DNA of 64,000 bases. Source: Wyeomyia smithii (taxonomy: Eukaryota; Arthropoda; Insecta; Diptera; Culicidae). The translations under genes were made by a program, and so were the position numbers. Location of the stretch: contig NC_073695.1 of the NCBI RefSeq assembly GCF_029784165.1, forward strand, positions 101,063,306-101,127,305, in the 5' to 3' direction. Of the stretch, positions 55,196-64,000 are shown piece by piece; position 1 is the stretch's first letter, and each line of letters starts with the position of its first letter. Below the pieces are notes generated by a model. That model searched no databases and was not told the origin of the DNA. It saw only the letters and a program-made list of their open reading frames with translations.

Positions 55196-57525
55196 TAAAA
55201 CCTACATTAATCCACCTTGCGGTCAGACCCAGCCTTCCTCATTCAAACTTTTATTTGTAAAAATAGATTTACATGAACGCTTCAATCCAATAAATGTATA
55301 TTCACTCTTTAGGTTCTAAAATATTGATGTTGTAATCTATACATATAAAAATGTAGTCCGGTCTGTGAGTCTGTTTGATCCATATAGGCTCGAAAGCTAC
55401 TGAACCGATCGACGTGAAAATTTGTATGTAGGGGTTTTTGGTCCCGATAAAGGTTTCTACGATAGTTTGAGACCCCTCCCTCTTCTGGAAAGGAGGTCCA
55501 ATACAAATGAAACATACATTTCTGCACAACTCAAGAACAAACCAAGCAAATGAAACCGAATTTGGCATGTGGATGTTTCAAAGGGTAATAAATATGTCCA
55601 TAATGATTCGACGCCCCTCCCTCTTATGGAAGCACATGTGTCTGCACAATTTTCCGCACATCTCGCGAACTAATCGCGAACTAAATGGAATCATATTTGG
55701 CAGGTGAATGTTTTTAGTGGTAACAAATGATACACAGCTGCTGAAATCGACCACAGACCCCATTTTGGATTCTAGGTTGGCGACTTCCGGTTCCTGGGAA
55801 ACAGCGGAAAATGATCGAATTACACCCAATATGGGTGTTTCTTCAACCAGAATGACGCTAAGAGACCAGAAATTATTTTAAATACCATTTTGAAATCCAA
55901 GATGGCGACTTCCGGTTTGTGAAAAACAGCCTAAAATAACCAAATACCATCCAATATGAGTATCTCTGGAACCAGAATGATGCAATGAGACAACAATTGA
56001 CCTCAGGCACCATTTTGAATCGCTAAATGGCAACTTATAGGAAACAGTCGAAAATGACCGAATAATACTCAATATGGATATTTCCGTAATCGAGATGATG
56101 CATAGAAACCAAACATTCACCCTTGACACCATTTTGAATTTAAAGACGACCACTGTTAGTTTCTGGAAAATAACCAAAACAACTAAATACCTCCCAATAT
56201 GGGTATTTCCAGTGTCAAATTGATGCCAGAAAATCTGCTGAAAATAACCGAATACCACCCAATATGAATATATTCAGAATTAGGGCGCCAAAAGCCAAAA
56301 GTCGAAGGTTTTGTCATTTCGATAAAACCATTCATTTCAAATGATTTGTCTTTTGACTTTGATCATATCCTATGGCCGATTCGTCGTGCATTTGCAGATT
56401 TTAAGCACATCGCTAGTAATCAATGAATTTGGAACTTTCAAATAGTACAAAACCACATTTAAATTATGTTGAGACCACATATATCAATCATAGCAGGTAT
56501 AGTTTTAAATAGCCTTTGAATTTATTTTTTTTCCATAACTTCTGAGCCGCATATCAAATTGTTATGAAGTTTGTTATTTGTAAGTTTGAGAGATGACTTG
56601 TCCGTATGACACTAGTTATGTTCAAATTAGTCATGTAATCTTTGAAATAATAGACTTTCGTTGTTTTATTTACAATTTAATACATAACGATGGCTTAAGT
56701 TCAATTATAATCAAATGAAATGGGAACGTATAGAGCAGCCAAACTTTGAAACCACGTGTTCAATCACAATTCATCAGTTAACCCTTAACTAGCCCGCTCA
56801 TCTGATATTAATATTGATCAAATCGGTTGTGTAGTTTCTGAGATAATGAAGTTTCGTGATTTTCACATTTCGGTACTTTACAGACGAAGTTACAGTCCGA
56901 TTACAGTAAAATTCAATAGGGTGTTACGAGGCAGCTAGACTTATTAGTTGACACTTATTTTGTAGAAATCGGGTCAGCCATCACTGAGAAAAGTGAGTGA
57001 GTTCAAGTAGTCTTCGGAATATGTTCCTTTTCATAGCTGGATTTCACATTTTCAAACATAACAGGAAAAGTAATAGTCTGATTGCAAAACAAATCAATTG
57101 GGTCTCATGGGGCAACTAGACCTTCCATTTGACACTGATTTTATGAAAATCGGTTCAGCCATCTCTGAGAAACATGAGTGAGATTAAGTAGTCTTCAAAA
57201 CACGTTTCTTATTATAACTTTTGAACCGCAAGTTCAATTATTATGAAATTCAAAAGTTAAGGGTATTTCAGGTAGCCCGTTCATTTGAAATCAAATTTGT
57301 TCAAATCGGTTGTGTAGTTTTCGAGATAATGATGTTTCATGATTTTTACATTTTAAAACCATAACCTCTAAACTAAAAATCCGATTACAATGAAATTTAA
57401 TAGGGTTTTATGGGACAACGAGACCTTTCATTTGCAATTAATTCCATGAAAATCGGTCCAGCCATCTCTGAGAAAAGTGAGTGCGAATAAAAATCGGCAC
57501 ATACACACACACACATACACACACA

Positions 57526-57583
<58 letters not shown>

Positions 57584-57700
57584 GAAAATGCTCAGCTCGT
57601 CGAGCTGAGTCGAGCTATATATGCCATTTGGCCCTTTGGAGCACTTTTATACTTTCGGTTTTGCAAGTGATTGCTATACCTTTCTAGGAGAAAGGCAAAA
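55196..57700 (+). repeat. Complex repeat family, unit B
   Basis: Starts CCTACATTAATCCACC then TGCGGTCAGACCCAGCCTT and ends at the inverted head CCTTTCTAGGAGAAAGG with a long CA microsatellite (57500-57578) just inside. From left to right: CCTCCCTCTTCTGG-type blocks (55.4-55.7 kb), about 125-bp GGCGACTTCCGG-type blocks (55.78-56.26 kb), and 290-bp TCAGCCATCTCTGAGAAA-type blocks (56.5-57.5 kb). Confidence 0.8.
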
Positions 57701-57705
57701 AAAAA

Positions 57706-60700
57706 ACCTAAATTAATCCACCTAGCGGTCAGACCCAGCCTTTCTCATTCAATTTTTTATTTGTAAAAATAGATTTACATGAACGCTTCAAACCAATAAA
57801 TGTATATTCACTCTTTAGGTTCTAAAATATTGATGTTGTAATCTTTACATATAAAAATGCAGTCAAGTCTGTCTGTCTGTCTGATCCATATAGGCTCGAA
57901 AACTACCGAACCGATCGACGTGAAAATTTGTATGTAGGGGTTTTTGGTGCCGATAAAGGTTCCTATGATAGTTTGAGACCCCTCCCTCTTCTGGAAGGGA
58001 GGGGTCCCATACAAATGAAACATAAATTTCTGCACAACTCAAGAACAAACCAAGCAAATGAAACCGAATTTGGCATGTGTATGGTTTAGGGGTAACTAAT
58101 ATGTCCATAATAGTTGGATGAAACACAAATTTGTGCACATCTCGAGAACTAATCAACCAAATGGAACAAAATTTGGCAGGTAAATGTTTTTAGTGGTAAC
58201 AAATATGTACATAATGGTTTGAAACCCGACCCCCTCATCTATAAGGGAGGGATCCCATGAAAATGAAACACAAATTTCGCACAGCTCAAGAAACAATCAA
58301 GAAAATACAACCAAATTTGGTATGTGAATGTTTTTAGAGGTAACAAATATGTCCATAATGGTTTGACGCCCCTCCCTCTTCTGAAAGTACATGTTTCTTC
58401 ACAAATTTCTGCACATCTCGCGAACTAATCAACTAAATGGAACCATATTGGCAGGTGAATGTTTTAAGTGGTAACAAATATGTTCCATAATCGTCCTCAG
58501 ACAACATTTGGGATTGTAAGATGGCAACTTCCGGTTTCTGGAAAACAGCCGAAAATGGCCGATTTCCACCCAATATAATAATATCCGGATCTAGAATAAT
58601 ACACAGGAGCTAAAATCGACCACAGGTAGCATTTTAAATTCTAAGATGGCGAGTTCCGGTTTCTGAATACAGCAGAAAATGACCAAATACCACCCAATAT
58701 GAGTTTTTCTTTAACCAGTATGCCGTTCAAATCCAGAAATTGTCTCCAAATGCCATTATGAAATCCAAAATGGCGACTTCCGGTGTCGGAAAAACAGCGC
58801 CAAATGACCAAATTCCACCCAATATGGGTATTTCCGGAACCGTAATGATGCACTGGAGCCACAAATCGACTTCAGACAACATTTTGAATTGTAAGATGGC
58901 AACTTCCGGCTTCTGGAAGACAACCTGAAATGGACGATTCCCATTTGATATATATACACAAATTTGTTCTATAATCGACCTCAGGCAACATTTTTGACGA
59001 TTACCATTAAATATGAGTATCTCCGGAACCAGAGAGATGCACAGAAGCTACAAATTGATCACAGACACAATCTTGAATTTTAAGATGGTGACTTCCGGTG
59101 TCTGGCAAACAGCCGGAAATGACCAAATACCATTCAATATGAATGTTTTCGGAACCAGAATTACACCCAGATGACAGAAATTGATTTCACAGGCAATGAC
59201 CAAATATCACCCAATATGAGTTTTTCTTCAACCAGTATCCTAAATACCATTTTGAAATCCAAGATGGCGACTACCGATTTGTGAAAAACAGCCTAAAACA
59301 AACAAATACTATCCAATATGAGTATCTCTGGAACTAGAATGATGCAAGGAGCTAACAATTGACCTCAGGCACCATTTTGAATTGCTAAAGGGCAACTTAT
59401 AGGAAACAGTCGGAAATGACCGAATAATTCTCAATATGGATATTTCCGTAAACGTGATGATGCATAGAAACCAAACATTGACCCTGGACACTATTTTGAA
59501 TTTGAAGACGACCACTTTTAGTTTCTGGAAAACAACTAAAAATACCTCCCAATATGGGTATTTCCGGTGTCAGATTGATGCCAGAAAGTCTGCTGATAAT
59601 GACAGAATACCACCCAATATGAATATATTCAGAATTAAGGCGATGTACAGAAGCCAAAAGACGAGGATGTTGTCATTTCGATAAAACCAATCATTTCAAA
59701 CGATTTGTTATTTGACTTTGATCATATCCTATGGCCGATTCGTCGTGCATTTGCAAACTTCAAACAAACCGCAAGGAATCAATGGACTTGGAACGTTCAA
59801 ATAGTACGACACCACATTTAAATTATGTTGAGGCCACATATATCGATCAAAGCAGGCATAGTTTTAAATAGTCTTTGAATTTCTCTTCTTTCCATAACTT
59901 CTGAGCCACATATCAAATTGTTATGAAGTTTTTTATTTGTAAGTTTGAGAGATGACTCTTTCGTATGACACTAGTTATGTTCAAATAAGTCATGTAATCT
60001 TTGAGATAATAGACTTTCGTTGTTTTATCAACAATTTAATACATAACGGTTGCTTAAGTTCGATTATAATCAAATGAAATGGGAACGTGTAGGGCTGCCA
60101 AACTTTGAAACCACGTGTTCAATCATAATTCATCAGTTAACCCTTAACTAGCCCGCTCATCTGATAATAATAATCAAATCGGTTGTGTAGTTTCTGAGAT
60201 AATGAAGTTTCGTGATTTTCACAAGTCGACACGTTACAAATGAAGTTACGGTTCAATTAGGGTCTTCTGAGGCAGCTAGACCATTCATTTGACAGTAATT
60301 TTGTGGAAATCGGGTCAGCCATCTCTGAGAAAAGTGAGTGAGTCCAAGTAGTCTTCGAAATATGTTCCTTTTCATAGTTGGATTTCACATTTTTAAACAT
60401 AACAGGCAAAGTATTGGTCCGATTGCAAAACAAATCAATTGGGTTTTATGGGGCAACAAGACCTTCCATTTGACACTGATTTTATGGAAATCGGTTCAGC
60501 CATCTCTGAGAAACATGAGTGAGATTAAACAGTCTTCAGAACACGTTTCTATTCATAACTTTTGAACCACAAGTTCAATCTTTATGAAATTCAAAACTTA
60601 AGGGTTTTCTAGGCAGCCTGTTTTTTGAGACCAATTTTGTTCAAATCGGTTGTGTAGTTTCTGAGATATTGATGTTTCATGACTGTCACATTTTTAAACA

Positions 60701-61003
60701 TAACCTCTAAACTGAAAATCCGATTACAATAAAATTCAATAGGGTCTAATGGAGCAACAAGACCTTCATTTGCAATTAATTTCATGAAAATCGGTCCAGC
60801 CATCTCTGAGAAAAGTGAGTGAGAATAAAAATCTGCACATACACACATACACACACACACACACACATACACACACACACATACAGAAAATGCTCAGCTC
60901 GTCGAGTTGAGTCGAGTGATATATGCCATTCGGCCCTTTGGAGCACTTTTATACTTTCGGTTTTGCAAGTGATTGCTATACCTTTCTAGGAGAAAGGCAA
61001 AAA
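57706..61003 (+). repeat. Complex repeat family, unit A (longest copy)
   Basis: A full copy of about 3.3 kb, same order of sub-blocks as unit B and directly behind it: start CCTAAATTAATCCACCTAG, end CTTTCTAGGAGAAAGGCAAA. The (CA)n tract is at about 60838-60890. It ends directly against the CGGGT array of the host element. The 125-bp array is longer here (see below). Confidence 0.8.
58500..59620 (+). repeat. ~125-bp tandem array inside unit A
   Basis: Eight or nine diverged units, each with AAGATGGCGACTTCCGGT, GAAAACAGCC-AAAATGACC and ACCACCCAATATGGGTAT, beginning at about 58518, 58641, 58767, 58892, 59084, 59262, 59385 and 59506. Unit B has only about four. Units within a copy have diverged considerably. 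Confidence 0.75.
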
Positions 61004-61299
61004 CCAGGACGGGTCGGGTACCGGCAATTTAGGCGTTTTTTTTCTATCGGGTACGGGTCGGGTACGGGTAGTTAGAATAGATATTTTTCGGGTTCGGGTC
61101 GGGTACGGGTATTTTAAACAAACCAGACTTCGGGTTCGGGTCGGGAACGGGTTTAAAAATTTTCGATGAGTCGGGTACGGGTCGGGTACGGGTAACAAAT
61201 TTCCCATACCCGACCATCTCTAATATACATATTCTCATTGTCGTCTGAGCGTGTTTGTTGTGGTTGAAAAAGCCCCAAAAAGATTCCAGATTTTTAGTT

Positions 61300-61527
61300 G
61301 TCACCCGTTAAAATGCGACGTGATCATTGGCGCGTAAATAATACTCCGGCGGTGGAGGCCCGACCGTTTGTTCACCAAGATAATGCGGCTCAAAACAGCG
61401 TCTGATCTTAATGTTAGGAGTGGTTGGTCAACGTTCTGGTGTCAGCGACTCTAAAAAGATGTGATACGATAGTCCCCCGGCGAGATGTGGGAGGGGGGTG
61501 GCAACAAGCCGTCTCGGAAAACTATAT
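61300..61527 (+). pseudogene. LINE leader relic, left part
   Basis: Blocks shared with 27280-27470: AAGATAATGCGGCTCAAA, CAACGTTCTGGTG, TACGATAGTCCCCCGGCGAG. This is the 5' region of the same LINE family, cut by the element at 61536-62350. Confidence 0.65.
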
Positions 61528-61535
61528 GTTACAAA

Positions 61536-62350
61536 GGGTCTCCTACGAAAGGCTGAAAATCAAAAGGCAGAATCACGAAAGGCAGAATTACGAAATCAGA
61601 ATTACGAAAGGCAGAATATTTCATAAGGCAGAATAACGAATGGCAGAATCTCAAAGAGCACGAATGGCAGAACCAAAAAATGGTCTATTTTCTTTTTGAC
61701 AACACACACTCGCGGCCTTTGGCCGACTCAATTGTCCAAGTGTATGCTGCCCTTACTCGCTACCGCTCGTTCGGACTTAACTAAGGGAAAGAAAACCTGT
61801 TTGAATAATCCTAGAAAACCAGTAGATCAGTTGTTTGTATGCGAGAGGCCGCCGCTTCCGACGGCGGGTCGGCGGCCGGCTCGGACCGCGGAAACCACGG
61901 CGGCTTTGTGCCGCCTCGGTTCCTTGTCCTCGATTATGCGTCTTCGCCGCATGAATTGTATTATGTTAATTATAACCAACAAGCCGCTGAGACTAGTGTA
62001 AGTTATATCTAACATCGAAAAATTACTCTCCGCGATGCCGTGAGAGTCTTAAGGACCTGAGCCAAACCAGTTGGCGCGTTTAGGATCTAATGATTAGGCT
62101 TGATTTGCACCTCCCATCAAAACTGGTTATCAAATAATAAATGTAGAGTAACAGCTTTGCTACCGTGACCAGGATTCGCATTTGGCTATCGTGAGTCAGG
62201 TTCTGCTACCAGTGATTCTGCCTTTCGTGCCCTTCCAAATTCTGCCTTTTGAAATATTCTGCCTTTTGTGTACGGTCATAGAGTTCTGCCTTTCATGATT
62301 CTGCCTTTCGTGCTTCTGCTTTTCGTGATTCTGCCTTCTGTGGCGAACCC
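61536..62350. mobile_element. Non-autonomous element, 8-bp TSD, GAAAGGCAGAAT iterated ends
   Basis: GTTACAAA is found at 61528-61535 and 62351-62358. The ends are inverted: GGGTCTCCTACGAAAGGC and GGGTTCGCCACAGAAGGC. Each end is made of seven or eight copies, about 15 bp apart, of a GAAAGGCAGAATYAC word (61550-61675), inverted as ATTCTGCCTTTCGTG at 62216-62340. The centre has a GC-rich block (61845-61925). No transposase frame. A GG start with an 8-bp TSD could be Merlin, hAT or P type. Confidence 0.88.
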
Positions 62351-62358
62351 GTTACAAA

Positions 62359-62965
62359 TAGCGTAAGAGATGAAACGAATCGGAACAATCGGCATGGACC
62401 AAGGCAACTACACTACACTACACGTGATGGGGTGACGTCATCAACGTTCGCACCTACCGCAGAATATAGATTCAAGCCACTTCCTAGTAGCTGTATGCAT
62501 GTGCTCAAAACTCTCGACGGTGTGTAATACCCACCGAAGTCGAACACCACCACCAAATATTGAGCAACTGCGGGAAGCCTGGGTTGCACAGAAATACGCG
62601 CAGCAGCTGTAGTGTCATTAGATGCAAGGCCTCCGGATCAATCGACGGTGATTGCTAACAGTTTGTCGAGAAGCAGACCGCAGCACTGGTGAAAGTGCTG
62701 CAACACCGTACGTGGAAAGATACCAAAGAGCACTAGAACTCAGATCTTCGAGGGAAGAAGGTCCGACAAGAGGACCGAGACCACGTAGCTATCGACAATT
62801 GAAATTCTATGAGAAGCCGAACAGCTCCCGCAAATGTTATGTGCCGCAAAGCTGATATGTGCAGAAGCTTGGATGGCCACCTCCTTACGGACGAATGTGA
62901 GGTGATCGAAAGATGAATGCAGCACTTCTCTGAGCATCCGAACGACGATGCAGCAGAGCGCTAGG
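62359..62965 (+). pseudogene. LINE relic, right part
   Basis: Continues the LINE leader interrupted at 61536 (GCGTAAGAGATGAAACGAAT). From 62700, broken frames show the linker between endonuclease and RT: KFYEKPNSSRK, FAPQS-like CYVPQS, ICRSLDGHLLTDE and a WMQHFSEHPN block, homologous in position to 36330-36440. The endonuclease itself is mostly deleted. Confidence 0.6.
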
Positions 62966-63200
62966 ACGTTTTTTTTTTTGTTTTTGAAAGTTGGCGGGAA
63001 AATCTGCAAACAAACCCCTGAGAACAGAGCTCAGGGTGTGCGGATGAAGCTAAGAGAGTGATGGTCAGATACCTACTCGGTCTGTTCCGGACCCACCAAA
63101 ACCTCTCCAGTCTTCAGCCCTAATCTCCCCGGGACGACGGTTAAGCATTACGTTGGAGAGTGGTTCTGGTGCTTGATGCACGCACTTTAATCTTATAAGC
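62966..63200. other. Junction sequence without a recognised feature
   Basis: After a T run at about 62970 there is GC-richer sequence up to the next LINE relic. Not identified. Confidence 0.3.
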
Positions 63201-64000
63201 TCCTGTCTGGGGACTGGCAATTAGCTACCACTGGCGTGTTGGTGGTTGAGTTTTTTGATATGCACGCAAAGCTGACTTACGAAGGCGGTTAAGTTTAGTG
63301 AGATGTCTATTTCCCCAAATAGGCTTACGACGAGGACGAGCTTTGGGAATATGGCGATGTATAAGTTCCTGAATCAATTCAGTAAATCCAGACACGGCCT
63401 CATCCTAATCTGTACTCCGGTTGATAAAAGTCCAGTCGATACCTCTCAATTCTGATTCGATTGCATCATAGTTTCCGCGCCGAAAATCGAAACTGGATGA
63501 ATCAAATTCGTCTATAAATAGAGCCTCAACAGGTCTGTCGAAACTAACCATCAATGGTGGGTAATGTACGTCAATGTTACAGAGAGGGTCGGCTGCAGTA
63601 GTGACTGAGCATGCTGGTAAAGCATGCGAGTTTACAAAAATTAAATCGAGAAACCTGCCATTCTGATTGCAAACAGGATTAATCTGGTGCATGCACTGAA
63701 AAGCCATACCGTCCAATGAATGGGTGCTACCTGCATTTACGGATGAGCGCGAAGCATCAACGAAGAGATAATTTCCATCTGTGTGAATCGACCAGGATAA
63801 GCCGGCACGATTGTAGTCACCAAAAATAAGAAAATCGTCGTTAACACTAGTAGAATTAACAGCTCTTTCCACTGATAAAATATGCCGATCGATTATTTCG
63901 ACTTCATTCCGCAAATTAGGAGGAATGTAAATAGCGCCGATTACAACGTTCAGTTTATCAGTTTTAATCGTTACCCAGAGCTGCTCAAGCGAATCATCCT
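63200..64000 (-). pseudogene. LINE endonuclease relic (CR1/L2-like?), runs off the window
   Basis: On the minus strand: GAIYIPPNLRNEVEIIDRHI near 63930, then DDFLIFGDYNRAGLSW, NQNGRFLDLIFVNS and the region of HYPPLMVSF where the family has its catalytic D-H-PL block (here DVHYPPL). After EN, FTELIQELIHRHIPKARPRR and LNRLRKSA follow, in another frame, down to about 63270. The start of the protein is beyond 64000. A TAG breaks the frame near 63405. Clade is uncertain. Confidence 0.7.

Larger units (their letters stand above)
53416..61222. mobile_element. Large hAT-like element, 8-bp TSD, CGGGTACGGGT-array ends
   Basis: ATATACAT occurs exactly at 53408-53415 and 61223-61230. The inverted ends read TAGAGATGGTCGGGCACGGG and TAGAGATGGTCGGGTATGGG. 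Inside each end, CGGGT(A/T)CGGGT words are iterated over 150-200 bp (53421-53570, 61010-61210). The size is 7807 bp and no transposase was seen. Most of the interior (55.2-61.0 kb) is two head-to-tail copies of the complex repeat that also occurs at 9.8-14.8 kb. The TSD and TIR start fit the hAT superfamily. Confidence 0.85.

Noticed and set aside
57481..57687. 68-codon Thr-His repeat frame
   Set aside because: It is the CA microsatellite read as codons.

Overview
This window is animal nuclear DNA: AT-rich, with spliced exons, AATAAA poly(A) signals, tRNA-type SINEs, LINEs and nested cut-and-paste transposons, and no bacterial operon or RBS logic. The transposon mix (IS630-Tc1-mariner elements with DD37E and DD37D spacing, TTAA-flanked foldback MITEs, LOA/Lian-like and I-like LINEs with RNase H) points to a dipteran, most likely a culicine mosquito. 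That assignment rests on remembered families, not on a search.

Host genes are sparse. One convincing gene lies on the minus strand with four coding exons at 21259-21150, 3621-3393, 1252-1055 and 757-455. All splice sites are canonical and all phases agree. The product is 279 residues, charged and mostly helical, and I do not recognise it. Exon 2 can also be read past its donor to a TGA fused to a poly(A) signal (TGAATAAA), giving a tyrosine/glycine/cysteine-rich short form. The 17.5-kb intron between exons 1 and 2 is packed with repeats. A weak candidate first exon of another gene (+) lies at about 22.4 kb.

Region by region. 0.4-3.6 kb: 3' exons of the host gene. 4.6-5.2 kb: mariner relic. 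7.26-8.51 kb: DD37D mariner with perfect TA ends, next to a LOA-like RT fragment. 9.8-14.8 kb: a complex repeat family carrying two cleanly inserted TIR elements. 15.92-17.98 kb: pogo-like element. 23.07-26.57 kb: a TA MITE abutting a DD37E element that contains a SINE and further insertions. 27-29 kb: LINE, copia and SINE relics. 29.85-33.32 kb: hAT element with a spliced hATC exon and another element nested inside. 35.7-37.5 kb: a DD37E relic joined to a LINE RT relic. 37.8-41.3 kb: two TTAA MITEs, one of them inside a LOA-like RNase H domain. 42.79-48.68 kb: a complete, apparently intact two-ORF LINE with 12-bp TSD and poly(A). 53.42-61.22 kb: a 7.8-kb hAT-like element with 8-bp TSD filled with two copies of the same complex repeat as at 9.8-14.8 kb. 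61.54-62.35 kb: an 8-bp-TSD element with iterated ends inside a LINE relic. 63.2 kb to the window end: LINE endonuclease relic (-).

The recurring theme is that at least six unrelated DNA transposons have ends built from short iterated motifs, each with its own motif (CGGGTACGGGT, CCGGTCCGG, CGATTATCCGGA, TTGGCCATAG, GAAAGGCAGAAT, AACCGGGAAAA).
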